From NCBI RefSeq assembly GCF_000067165.1, contig NC_010162.1, positions 9,431,001-9,495,000 on the forward strand: a stretch of 64,000 nt of DNA, given 5' to 3'. Positions 15,921 to 23,568 of this stretch are shown piece after piece. Origin of the DNA: Sorangium cellulosum So ce56. Its GTDB lineage: Bacteria > Myxococcota_A > Polyangia > Polyangiales > Polyangiaceae. A program made the position numbers and the translations under genes. Every line of letters begins with the position of its first letter. Position 1 is the first letter of the stretch. The notes beneath the pieces are model-generated. The model was not told the DNA's origin. It made no database searches and saw only the letters and a list, made by a program, of their open reading frames with translations.

Positions 15921-17056
15921 ACCGACGCAACCCACGCCCGACCGCGAGCCGATCGCTCGACATCGCCTTCTTCGGATCGAGCCTCGTCTCCGCCTACTGG
16001 AACGGAGCCGCTACCTACTACCGCGGCATCCTCCGCGCCCTCGCGGCGCGAGGGCACCGCATCACCTTCCACGAGCCGGACGCCTACGATCGCCAGAAGC
16101 ACCGCGACATCGAGGACCCGCCGTGGGCCCGCGTCGTCGTCTACTCCGGCACGGACCCGGCAGAGCCCAGGCGGCTCGTCGAGCAGGCCCGGAGCGCCGA
16201 CGTCGTCGTCAAGGCCAGCGGCGTCGGCGTCTTCGACGAGCTGCTCGAGGCCGAGGTCGCCGCGCTCGATCGGCCGGGGCTCACCACGATCTTCTGGGAC
16301 GTCGACGCCCCGGCCACGCTGGAGCGGGTCCGCGCCGCGCCGTCGGATCCCTTCCGCGCGCAGATCCCGCGCTTCAACCTGGTCTTCACCTACGGCGGCG
16401 GCGACCCGGTGGTGCGCGGCTACGAGGCGCTCGGCGCGCGGCGCTGCGCGCCGATCTACAACGCGCTCGACCCCGAGACCCACTTCGAAGTCGCGCCAGG
16501 CCCTCGATTTCATTGCGATTTTGCGCTGCTCGCCAACCGCCTGCCGGACAGGGAGCGGCGCGTGGAGGAGTTCTTCCTGCGGCCCGCGGCCGCGCTCCCC
16601 GGGCTCCGGTTCCTCCTTGGCGGCAGCGGCTGGCAGGACAAGGTCATGCCCCCGAACGTCCGCTACGTCGGGCACGTCTACACGGCGGACCACAACGCCC
16701 TCAACGCCAGCGCCCGCGCTGTGCTGAACGTGGCCCGCGACAGCATGGCGTCGGTCGGCTTCTCCCCGGCGACCCGGGTCTTCGAGGCCGCGGGCGCGGC
16801 CGCGTGCCTCGTCACGGACGCCTGGGAGGGGATCGAGCTCTTCCTCGAGCCCGGGCGCGAGGTGCTTGTCGCGAGGAGCGGCGACGACGTCGTGGAGATC
16901 CTCCGGGCGCTCACGCCCGAGCGGGCCCGCGCCATCGGCAGGGCGGCGAAGCAGCGCGTGCTGGCGGGGCACACCTACGCCGAGCGCGCGAGGCAGGTCG
17001 AGGCGCTGCTGGCCCGCCCCGACGGCGCAACCCTCACCGCGATCGCGCCGCCGTGA
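15917..17056 (+). CDS. CgeB-like glycosyltransferase
   Basis: A 379-residue GT-B protein, start ATG 15917 overlapping the preceding stop. The motif F-F-G-S-S-L-V-S-A-Y-W-N-G-A at the N-terminus is the counterpart of S-S-W-G-N-G-H in the next gene. Further shared points are F-W-D-V-D-A-P-A-T-L, the F-E-A-A-G-A-A-A-C-L-V-T-D donor motif and G-R-E-V-L-V-A. It is clearly paralogous to its neighbours, so each may add a different residue of one glycan. Donor and acceptor are unknown. Confidence 0.8.
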   Translation: MNRRNPRPTASRSLDIAFFGSSLVSAYWNGAATYYRGILRALAARGHRITFHEPDAYDRQKHRDIEDPPWARVVVYSGTDPAEPRRLVEQARSADVVVKASGVGVFDELLEAEVAALDRPGLTTIFWDVDAPATLERVRAAPSDPFRAQIPRFNLVFTYGGGDPVVRGYEALGARRCAPIYNALDPETHFEVAPGPRFHCDFALLANRLPDRERRVEEFFLRPAAALPGLRFLLGGSGWQDKVMPPNVRYVGHVYTADHNALNASARAVLNVARDSMASVGFSPATRVFEAAGAAACLVTDAWEGIELFLEPGREVLVARSGDDVVEILRALTPERARAIGRAAKQRVLAGHTYAERARQVEALLARPDGATLTAIAPP

Positions 17057-18216
17057 AGCCCATCTCCTTCGTCTTCCTGGGCCTGTCGATCACCTCGTCG
17101 TGGGGCAACGGCCACGCGACGACGTACCGCGGGCTGCTCCGGCGGCTGGCCCAGCGGGGGCACGGCGTGCTGTTCCTGGAGCGGGACCTCTCGTTCTACG
17201 CCGAGAACCGCGACCTCCCGAGCCCGCCCTACGGCCGGACCGAGCTCTACCGGGGGCTCGACGATCTCCGCGCGCGCTTCGGGGGCGCGGTGCGCGACGC
17301 GGACCTGGTGGTCGTCGGGTCCTACGTGCCCGACGGCGCCGAGGTCGGCGCCTGGGTGACGGAGACGGCGCGCGGGAAGACCGCGTTCTACGACATCGAC
17401 ACGCCGGTGACGCTCAAGCAGATCGAGCGGGGCGGCGCCGGGTACCTGTCTCCGGCGCTCATCCCGCGGTACGACCTGTACCTCTCGTTCACCGGCGGCC
17501 CGACGCTAGAGCGGCTCGAGCGCCGCCACGGGGCGAAGCGGGCGCGGCCGCTCTACTGCGCGGTGGATCCGGACGAGTATTTCCCGGAGCGCGCGCCGCC
17601 CCGGTGGGATCTCGGCTACCTCGGCACGTACAGCGCCGATCGCCAGCCCACGCTGGACCGGCTCCTCGTCGCGCCGGCGCGCCGCTGGGGGCGAGGCCGC
17701 TTCGTCGTCGCCGGCCCGCAGTACCCGGCGGACATGGGCTGGCCCACCAACGTCGAGCGCACGGATCACGTCCCGCCGGGCGCGCACCGCGGCTTCTACG
17801 GCGCGCAGCGCTTCACGCTCAACGTCACCCGCCGGGACATGATCGAGGCGGGGTACTCGCCGAGCGTGCGCCTCTTCGAGGCGGCGGCCTGCGGGGTGCC
17901 GGTGATCAGCGACGACTGGCCTGGCCTCGACGAGCTCTTCGAGCCGGGCAAGGAGATCCTGGTCGCCCGCTCCCCGGAGGAGGTGCTCCACCTGATCCGC
18001 GAGCTCCCCGAGCGGGAGCGGATCGCGATCGGCCAGCGGGCGCGCGAGCGCGTGCTCGCCCGACACACCGCGGCGCACCGCGCCGAGGCGCTGGAGAGAT
18101 ACACCCGGGAGCTGCTCGACGAGCAGGACGCGCCGGAGCGCCGGAGCGCCCGGGGGGCCGGGGACGATGACGTCGACGTGGGGAGTCGACCTGGAGAGGA
18201 GGTCAGAGAGACATGA
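17053..18216 (+). CDS. CgeB-like glycosyltransferase
   Basis: The start is GTG 17053 within the preceding stop (GTGA), giving 387 residues. N-terminal S-I-T-S-S-W-G-N-G-H-A-T, central Y-D-I-D-T-P-V-T-L, Y-L-G-T-Y-S-A-D-R-Q and C-terminal F-E-A-A-A-C-G-V-P-V-I-S-D are nearly identical to the enzyme encoded at 36447-37526 on the other strand, so the two are the closest paralogues in the window. The last 30 residues are Asp/Arg-rich and variable. The enzyme should be a cytoplasmic GT-B glycosyltransferase in polysaccharide assembly. Confidence 0.8.
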   Translation: MKPISFVFLGLSITSSWGNGHATTYRGLLRRLAQRGHGVLFLERDLSFYAENRDLPSPPYGRTELYRGLDDLRARFGGAVRDADLVVVGSYVPDGAEVGAWVTETARGKTAFYDIDTPVTLKQIERGGAGYLSPALIPRYDLYLSFTGGPTLERLERRHGAKRARPLYCAVDPDEYFPERAPPRWDLGYLGTYSADRQPTLDRLLVAPARRWGRGRFVVAGPQYPADMGWPTNVERTDHVPPGAHRGFYGAQRFTLNVTRRDMIEAGYSPSVRLFEAAACGVPVISDDWPGLDELFEPGKEILVARSPEEVLHLIRELPERERIAIGQRARERVLARHTAAHRAEALERYTRELLDEQDAPERRSARGAGDDDVDVGSRPGEEVRET

Positions 18217-19220
18217 GCGCAGCGCTCCGCATCCTGGTGACCGGGGGCGCCGGATTCGTCGGCTCCCACCTGTGTGATCGGCTGATCCGCGAAGGCCACG
18301 AGGTCGTCGCGCTCGACGATCTCTCGACGGGCTCCCGGGACAACGTCGCCCATCTCCTCTCTCACCGGCGCTTCCGGCTGGTGGAGCACGACGTCACGCT
18401 GCCGTACGAGCGGGAGGTCGACCGCATCTACAACCTCGCCTCGCCGGCGAGCCCGCCGCATTACCAGCGCGATCCGGTCCGGACCACGCTGGTCAACGTG
18501 CTCGGCGCGCTCCACGCGCTGAAGCTCGCCGAGGGCTGCGGGGCGCGCGTCTTCCAGGCGTCGACCAGCGAGGTCTACGGCGATCCCGAGGTCCACCCGC
18601 AGCCGGAAGGCTACCGGGGCGCGGTGAACCCGATCGGGATCCGCTCCTGTTATGACGAGGGGAAGCGGTGCGCCGAGTCGCTGCTCATGGACTTCCACCG
18701 CCGCGGCGTCGAGGTGCGCCTGGCGCGGATCTTCAACACGTACGGTCCGCGCATGGCGCTCGATGACGGTCGGGTGGTGTCGAACTTCATCGTGCAGGCG
18801 CTCCGGGGTGAGGACCTCACAGTGTACGGCGATGGCTCCCAGACACGGAGCTTCTGCTACGTGGAGGACCTCATCGAGGGGATCGTCCGGCTGATGGAGC
18901 ACCCCGCCGAGACGGGCCCGGTGAACCTGGGCAATCCCGAGGAGTTCACGGTGCTTGAGCTCGCCGAGGAGGTGCTTCACCTGACCGGGAGCCGGGGTCG
19001 AGTGGTGTTCCGTCCGCTGCCCGAGGACGATCCGAGGCAGCGGCAGCCGGTGATCGACCGCGCGCGGCGGGTGCTCGGCTTCGAGCCGAAGGTGCCGTTG
19101 CGCACGGGACTGCGCCGCACGATCGAGGGTTTCCGGAGCGCGCTCGGGCTGGGCCATCGCGCACCTGGGCTCCCGGTGTCGGACGATGACGCACCGTTGC
19201 CCCGTGCGGCGAACGGCTGA
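18213..19220 (+). CDS. UDP-glucuronate decarboxylase-type SDR enzyme
   Basis: A 335-residue extended SDR. G-G-A-G-F-V-G (residues 11-17) binds NAD; Ser119 and Tyr147/Lys151 form the catalytic set. The sequence Y-N-L-A-S-P-A-S-P-P-H-Y-Q is the hallmark of UDP-glucuronic acid decarboxylases (UXS), as is N-T-Y-G-P-R-M. It would convert UDP-glucuronate to UDP-xylose, a likely donor for the transferases of this operon. This fits the presence of a xylosidase-like hydrolase in the companion locus at 34 kb. It is the last gene of the operon, its ATG overlapping the previous stop by four bases, and it is followed by a stable hairpin. Confidence 0.85.
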   Translation: MSAALRILVTGGAGFVGSHLCDRLIREGHEVVALDDLSTGSRDNVAHLLSHRRFRLVEHDVTLPYEREVDRIYNLASPASPPHYQRDPVRTTLVNVLGALHALKLAEGCGARVFQASTSEVYGDPEVHPQPEGYRGAVNPIGIRSCYDEGKRCAESLLMDFHRRGVEVRLARIFNTYGPRMALDDGRVVSNFIVQALRGEDLTVYGDGSQTRSFCYVEDLIEGIVRLMEHPAETGPVNLGNPEEFTVLELAEEVLHLTGSRGRVVFRPLPEDDPRQRQPVIDRARRVLGFEPKVPLRTGLRRTIEGFRSALGLGHRAPGLPVSDDDAPLPRAANG

Positions 19221-19223
19221 GCC

Positions 19224-19250
19224 GCGCCGACCGTAGAGTCGGTGCGGCGC
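19224..19250 (+). terminator. Hairpin after the first glycan operon
   Basis: GCGCCGACCG (19224-19233) pairs with CGGT-G-CGGCGC (19240-19250) leaving one bulged base and a six-base loop. It begins four bases after the stop codon. No T-run follows, so it may only protect the 3' end or aid factor-dependent termination. Confidence 0.5.
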
Positions 19251-19349
19251 CCATGATACCGTCAGCTCTCTGACGCCCGATTGTCGCACAGGGCCGTGCG
19301 GCGAACGGCAGGGGCACTGCGCCCTTAACTTAGAGCGAAGGAGAGCGGC

Positions 19350-20312
19350 ATGGATCTCAGGGCATGGTGCGCGGCGCTCTGCGCGGCGACGGTGGGTCTC
19401 GTGGGCTGCGGCGGGGACTCGGGAACGAGTGGTACCAGCGGTTCGTCGGACGGCTCGGGCTCGGGCAGCGGGCAGGGGAGTGGTTCCAGCGGCCAAGGGG
19501 GTTCCTTCGGCGAGGGGGTCGGCTCCGGGATCGGGTCCGGCAGCGGGACCACCGGGGGAGGCGGCAGCGGCGCGGCCTCCTCGGGGTGCGAGCACGTCGA
19601 TGTCGTGTTCGCGCTCGACAACTCCTCGAGCATGGATGAGGAGAAGGCGTCGATGCGCGACGTCGTTTTCCCGGCGTTCGCGCAGGCGTTGCTCGATATC
19701 GATGGCATCCTCGACTTCCGCGCGGCCGTGATGGACGCCTGCCCCCTCCCCGCCACCTTCCACACGCGCGGCGCCGCGGGTGACTGCTCGTTCCAGAGCG
19801 GCAAGGCATGGATGGAGAGCTCGAGCACCGACCTCACGAGCGAGTTCCAGTGCGCTGCAGATCTCTATGTGGACGACATCGAGTGCACCGAAACCAATGA
19901 CGACGAGCAGCCCGTGTCCTCGATCGCCGCCGCGCTGGAGCCGCCGTTCTCGGACGCCGAGAACGCGGGGTTCCTCCGCAACGACGCGCTGCTCGTGGTG
20001 GTGGCGATCACCGACGAGGACGAGCAGCCCGCCCCGCGCCAGACGCCGCAGCAGATCCACGATCGGCTGGTCGCCGCGAAGGGCGACGCGAAGAACGTGG
20101 TGTTCCTCGGCATCGGCGGAAGGCGGCAGTGCGAGGGCGCTTATGGGGACGCGGAAGAGGCCGAGGACATGCAGAGGCTCGTGGACCTGTTCGCCGCCGA
20201 TGGCCGTGGGTTCTTCTGGGATCTCTGCGAAGGGCACCTCGAGGACGGCCTCACGAGCGCCCTCGCGGCGATCGAGGAGGCGTGTGTGGAGTTCGTGCCC
20301 ACCGTGAACTGA
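19350..20312 (+). CDS. Lipoprotein with von Willebrand factor A domain
   Basis: A 320-residue protein with lipobox L-V-G-C (Cys20), then a 55-residue Gly/Ser-rich spacer, then a VWA domain from about residue 80. The metal-ion adhesion motif D-x-S-x-S is complete (Asp90, Ser92, Ser94), and the later N-D-A-L-L-V-V-V-A-I-T-D-E-D-E strand is typical. It also holds several cysteines (D-A-C, G-D-C-S, Q-C-A-A, E-C-T), probably disulphide-bonded. It should sit on the outer membrane or periplasmic face and bind a partner through the metal site. Such lipoproteins are numerous in this bacterial group. A single gene, convergent with the Uma2 gene. Confidence 0.85.
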   Translation: MDLRAWCAALCAATVGLVGCGGDSGTSGTSGSSDGSGSGSGQGSGSSGQGGSFGEGVGSGIGSGSGTTGGGGSGAASSGCEHVDVVFALDNSSSMDEEKASMRDVVFPAFAQALLDIDGILDFRAAVMDACPLPATFHTRGAAGDCSFQSGKAWMESSSTDLTSEFQCAADLYVDDIECTETNDDEQPVSSIAAALEPPFSDAENAGFLRNDALLVVVAITDEDEQPAPRQTPQQIHDRLVAAKGDAKNVVFLGIGGRRQCEGAYGDAEEAEDMQRLVDLFAADGRGFFWDLCEGHLEDGLTSALAAIEEACVEFVPTVN

Positions 20313-20328
20313 CGATGAACTGACGAAG

Positions 20329-20350
20329 GGCGGCGCCGTGAGGCGCCGCC
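20329..20350. terminator. Perfect hairpin between convergent genes
   Basis: GGCGGCGCC (20329-20337) and GGCGCCGCC (20342-20350) form a nine-base perfect stem closed by a GTGA loop of GNRA type. It lies in the 44 bases between two convergent stops (20312 and 20357). No T-run is present on either side, so termination is inferred. Confidence 0.6.
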
Positions 20351-20356
20351 GGCAGG

Positions 20357-20998
20357 CTACCGCGGCAAGCTCTCCTGGCCTTCCTCCGGCGCTTCGCCCT
20401 CGTCGTCGCCGAGCTGCTCGACTTCCCCCCACAACGCATCGAGATCCAGCCGGAGCCCTTCGCATCCAGGCACATCGATGCTCCCATCGGTCGCGTCGAG
20501 CGCGTGCGCGTAGCGCCCATCCGCCCCGAGCTCGAGGAGCTCGATGCTCCGGAGCTGCGGATCGACGATCCAGTACCAGCGCACCCCGAAGGCGGCATAT
20601 TCGCGGAGCTTCTCGACACGATCGCGGCGCCCGTCGCTCGGCGTGGGGGAGACGACCTCGACGGCGATATCGGGCGGGATACGCACCAGCCCCCGCGCTG
20701 GTGGCCTCCGGCTTCCGGGGAAAAAGACGGTCACGTCCGGCTTCCGGCCCCGCTGCGGCTTCACCGCGAATTTTGCGTCCGAGCCGCCCACCAGCCCGCA
20801 GCGGGGGGTGATCCAGGCGCGGAGCATGTGGATCAGCCAGCCGACCACGACCTCGTGAACGTAGCCGGACACCTCTTCCTCCACGAGCAACCCGTCCACG
20901 AGCTCGCCCGGCTCATCCTCGGGCAGGGCCGCCCACTCGACGAGCGACATCCGCCGGCCTGACGCGGGTGCGGGTGAACGAGCCGCAGCCTGGACCAT
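20357..20998 (-). CDS. Uma2-family (DUF820) PD-(D/E)XK nuclease-like protein
   Basis: A 213-residue protein. The core has E-L-V-D-G-L-L-V, then R-K-P-D-V-T-V-F and D-I-A-V-E-V-V-S-P, which supply the Asp and Glu of the restriction-endonuclease-like active site; a Lys is expected in the following helix and R-D-R-V-E-K-L-R is there. The strand W-Y-W-I-V-D-P follows. Uma2 genes are common in cyanobacteria and myxobacteria in many copies; their role is not established, and some are linked to mobile DNA. The acidic C-terminal tail is not conserved. It is transcribed alone. Confidence 0.8.
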   Translation of the reverse strand: MVQAAARSPAPASGRRMSLVEWAALPEDEPGELVDGLLVEEEVSGYVHEVVVGWLIHMLRAWITPRCGLVGGSDAKFAVKPQRGRKPDVTVFFPGSRRPPARGLVRIPPDIAVEVVSPTPSDGRRDRVEKLREYAAFGVRWYWIVDPQLRSIELLELGADGRYAHALDATDGSIDVPGCEGLRLDLDALWGEVEQLGDDEGEAPEEGQESLPR

Positions 20999-21172
20999 GA
21001 ACCGAGCCTATCACGCCTGCCGCAAGGGGTGTACCGCGAGGGCGGCCCGCCCGCTGCTCCCACCAGGCGCGCACAAGCATCCGCCGCGCCTCGGCGAGGC
21101 GCGAGGCGTGAGGGCCGGCGGGGGTGACGGCGGACCCGGGAGACCGCCGCAATGCGCTCGAGATAAAGAGCC

Positions 21173-21201
21173 TTGACGGTAGGACATGCTACAGTTATAA
21201 A
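21173..21201 (+). promoter_or_regulatory. Sigma-70-type promoter of the TetR gene
   Basis: TTGACG at 21173-21178 and TATAAA at 21196-21201 are separated by exactly 17 bases, an unusually good housekeeping-type promoter for this GC-rich genome. It lies about 70 bases before the start codon at 21269, and the operator palindrome begins two bases after the -10 box. Confidence 0.75.
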
Positions 21202-21203
21202 AA

Positions 21204-21216
21204 GTAACACCGTTAC
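21204..21216. promoter_or_regulatory. Operator palindrome of the TetR gene (site 1)
   Basis: GTAAC-ACC-GTTAC is an inverted repeat located immediately downstream of the -10 box. The core TAACACCGTTA matches site 2 (TAACACTGTTA) at 10 of 11 positions, so both are probably bound by the TetR protein encoded here. Confidence 0.7.
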
Positions 21217-21268
21217 GAACGACGACGGGGGCGGCGGCCGCGCCGCCCGGAGGCCAGGCGACACGGAC

Positions 21269-21940
21269 ATGGCGAGCTCGCGCCCGAAGACCACGAAGAC
21301 CAGCGGCACGACCCAGGCGGAGCGCCTGCAGGCCTCGAGCCAGCAGCGCCGCGAGCAGCAGAAGGAGAACCTGCGGGGCGCGATCCTGGCGGCGGCGGGC
21401 GAGCTGTTTCTGGAGCAGGGTTACGAGGCGTTCTCGATGCGCCAGGTGGCCGAGCGCATCGGCTACTCGGCGACGACGATCTACCGCTATTACGAGGACA
21501 AGGACGATCTCCTGTTCGCCATCGTCCACGACGGCTTCACCGAGTTCCAGCGGGCGCTCGTCGCGGCCGCCGAGAGCACGGCGGACCCGATCGAGCGGCT
21601 CGTGGCGCTCGGCGCCGCGTACGTTCGCTTCGGCATGGACAACCCGGTGCACTACCGGCTGATGTTCATGCAGCGCTTCGACTTCGTCTTCGACCAGCGG
21701 AAAGCGCGGCAACAGCCGATGATCGATTCGTTCGACGTGCTGCAAAACGCGGTCGCGTCCGCGATGGATGCCGGCGTGATGCAGCGCGGCGACGTGGAGC
21801 GCCACAGCCAGGTGGTCTGGGCCCTGGTCCACGGGATCACCGCCCTCGGCCTGGCCGACCGCGGCCGCTTCACGGCCGACGACGTCGACCGGACCCTGGA
21901 GATCGCCATGAAGATGATGGTCCGGGGCCTGCGCCCCTGA
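21269..21940 (+). CDS. TetR-family transcriptional regulator
   Basis: The ATG at 21269 gives 223 residues; an earlier ATG in frame lies in the promoter and is rejected. Residues about 35-85 form the TetR helix-turn-helix (I-L-A-A-A-G-E-L-F-L-E-Q-G-Y then Y-S-A-T-T-I-Y-R-Y-Y). The effector domain has the W-A-L-V-H-G-I motif of the WHG-type C-terminal family (Trp-His-Gly). It probably represses its own gene and the two downstream membrane-protein genes through the shared operator, being released by an unknown small hydrophobic ligand. Downstream there is a hairpin overlapping the stop and a T-run. Confidence 0.85.
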   Translation: MASSRPKTTKTSGTTQAERLQASSQQRREQQKENLRGAILAAAGELFLEQGYEAFSMRQVAERIGYSATTIYRYYEDKDDLLFAIVHDGFTEFQRALVAAAESTADPIERLVALGAAYVRFGMDNPVHYRLMFMQRFDFVFDQRKARQQPMIDSFDVLQNAVASAMDAGVMQRGDVERHSQVVWALVHGITALGLADRGRFTADDVDRTLEIAMKMMVRGLRP

Positions 21941-21955
21941 TCGCTCTCTTTTTTT
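21924..21955 (+). terminator. Possible weak intrinsic terminator after the TetR gene
   Basis: GGGGC-CTGC-GCCCC forms a five-base stem at 21924-21937 that overlaps the stop codon; seven T residues occur at 21949-21955. The 11-base gap between stem and T-run makes it weak, so some read-through to the next genes is possible. Confidence 0.35.
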
Positions 21956-21963
21956 CCCGCAAA

Positions 21964-21977
21964 GTTAACACTGTTAC
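21964..21977. promoter_or_regulatory. Operator palindrome before the membrane-protein pair (site 2)
   Basis: GTTAACACTGTTAC contains the perfect palindrome TAACA-C-TGTTA (21966-21976), which repeats site 1 with one change. A further half-site CGTTAC lies at 21990-21995. It is positioned about 45-55 bases ahead of the start of the ABA4-like gene, as expected for a repressor site over its promoter. Confidence 0.7.
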
Positions 21978-22019
21978 TAATAGTTTCATCGTTACAACCA
22001 GCAGCCGGTGGAGGGTATG

Positions 22020-22484
22020 ATGGATAGGGTCTTTGGGCTGAGCGGCCTGCTCGTGATGCCGTTCTGGTTCCTGATGGTTTTTCTGCCCCGCTCTCGATGG
22101 ACGCGGCGGATCATGGAGTCGCCGCTCGTGGTCGTCGCGCCCGCGCTGCTCTACACGGCGCTCGTCCTCCCGGTCCTCCGCGAGGTGTTCCCGATCGTCA
22201 ACCAGCCGAGCCTCGCGGCGGTCGCCCCGCTGCTCGGCTCGCCCGCGGGCGCCACGATCGGCTGGGTTCATTTCCTCGCCTTCGATCTCTTCGTGGGCCG
22301 GTGGGTGTACCTCGACAGCCGCGATCGCGACATCTCGCCGTGGCTCATGGCCCCGGTGCTCTATCTGACGCTGATGCTCGGGCCGCTGGGGTTCTCGCTC
22401 TACCTCGCCATCCGCGCGATCGCCGCTCGATGGCCGCGCGCCGTCGTCACCACCGCGGCTCCGCGCCCCGCCGGGGAGGCCTGA
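22020..22484 (+). CDS. ABA4-like (DUF4281) membrane protein
   Basis: About 154 residues with four predicted membrane helices. The motifs P-F-W-F-L-M-V-F-L-P, G-W-V-H-F-L-A-F-D-L-F-V-G-R-W and M-L-G-P-L-G-F-S-L-Y match the ABA4-like family, which includes a plant protein needed for neoxanthin formation. In bacteria the role is unknown. Three starts are possible (GTG 22008, ATG 22017, ATG 22020); GGAGG at 22010-22014 best fits the ATG at 22020. It is followed after one base by the next gene, and both are probably controlled by the TetR protein. Confidence 0.8.
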   Translation: MDRVFGLSGLLVMPFWFLMVFLPRSRWTRRIMESPLVVVAPALLYTALVLPVLREVFPIVNQPSLAAVAPLLGSPAGATIGWVHFLAFDLFVGRWVYLDSRDRDISPWLMAPVLYLTLMLGPLGFSLYLAIRAIAARWPRAVVTTAAPRPAGEA

Positions 22485-22485
22485 C

Positions 22486-23319
22486 ATGAGCGCGCGCTCG
22501 CTGAGCCCCTCGCCCTCGCTGCCTCGCTCGATCGAGGAGCTCCTCCGGCGAAGTCCCGTCCTGTTCATGGCGGCGGCCGCCCACGTCGCGCTGCTCGTCG
22601 TGCTGCTCGCCGTCGCGCCGCTCGACGCGCGCCTCGTGATGGGGGTGAACCCGTGGATCAAGCCCGCGAAGTTCGCCGCCTCGATCGCCATCTACCTCCT
22701 GACGATCAACTGGCTCGTCGGCGATGTCGCGCTCCCGCCAAGAGGCCGCCGGGCCGTCGTCTGGGGCACGGTGGCGATGGTGAGCTTCGAGATGATCGCG
22801 ATCACCGCGCAGGCGGCGCGGGGCGTGGCGTCGCACTTCAATCAATCGACGCTGTTCGACGGGGCGGTGTTCACGCTCATGGGCATCGCCATCCTCGTGA
22901 ACACGGCGCTCGCGGCGTACCTCGCGTACAGGTTCTGGGCGACGCGACCTCCGCTGCCGGCCCCGTATCTCTGGGGCATCCGGCTGGGTCTCGTCCTGTT
23001 CCTGCTGGCCTGCGCGGAAGGCGGCTTCATGTCGGCGCACAACGCGCACAGCGTCGGCGTCGCCGACGGCGGGCCCGGGCTCCCCGCCGTCAACTGGAGC
23101 ACGCGAGGGGGCGACCTGCGCATCGCCCACTTCTTCGGGATGCACGCGCTGCAAGCCGTCCCGCTGGTCGGCTACTGGCTGTCGGCGCGGGCGCAGGGGT
23201 CTGGGCCGCGCGCGCGGCGGGCCGTGGGATGGGTGATCGCGTTCGGCGTCGGCTACGGCGCCGTGGCGCTGGCGCTCTTCCTGACGGCCCTCGCAGGGCG
23301 ACCGCTGATCCGGATGTAG
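22486..23319 (+). CDS. Multi-pass membrane protein of unknown function
   Basis: A 277-residue protein with about seven or eight hydrophobic segments. A conserved-looking loop reads G-V-N-P-W-I-K-P-A-K-F-A-A-S between helices one and two, and H-F-F-G-M-H-A-L-Q lies near the end; histidines in membrane segments hint at a metal or haem site but this is speculation. It is coupled to the ABA4-like gene and shares its TetR operator. Not recognised beyond that. Confidence 0.7.
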   Translation: MSARSLSPSPSLPRSIEELLRRSPVLFMAAAAHVALLVVLLAVAPLDARLVMGVNPWIKPAKFAASIAIYLLTINWLVGDVALPPRGRRAVVWGTVAMVSFEMIAITAQAARGVASHFNQSTLFDGAVFTLMGIAILVNTALAAYLAYRFWATRPPLPAPYLWGIRLGLVLFLLACAEGGFMSAHNAHSVGVADGGPGLPAVNWSTRGGDLRIAHFFGMHALQAVPLVGYWLSARAQGSGPRARRAVGWVIAFGVGYGAVALALFLTALAGRPLIRM

Positions 23320-23477
23320 CGCGCCGAGAGGACGGCGGTCCTGCGCCGCTGGCAGCAAAGAGGCGAGCCGGCGCGGACCGCTGCCGCGTGACGATGGGCG
23401 CGAGCGGGACGTCGCCAACCGGACGACATCGCCTGCGACGAATCCGTCACTTCATCGTCATCGATAGACAACAACAA

Positions 23478-23490
23478 GCAGGTAACCTGC
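23478..23490. promoter_or_regulatory. Palindrome upstream of vgrG
   Basis: GCAGGT-A-ACCTGC is a perfect 13-base palindrome 78 bases before the vgrG start. A TTGACA box follows at 23498-23503, but I find no clear -10 at the right distance. A regulator-binding site is the simplest reading. Confidence 0.5.
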
Positions 23491-23568
23491 CACACAATTG
23501 ACACACATTCCGTCTAGGCTCTCCAGCGCGTCTGCGCCTGCCGCTGTTTCCCACCCGCGAGGCTCGCC

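Noticed and set aside
10058..19220. Secondary-metabolite (PKS/NRPS) cluster
   Set aside because: There are no condensation, ketosynthase or carrier domains; the gene set fits polysaccharide assembly.
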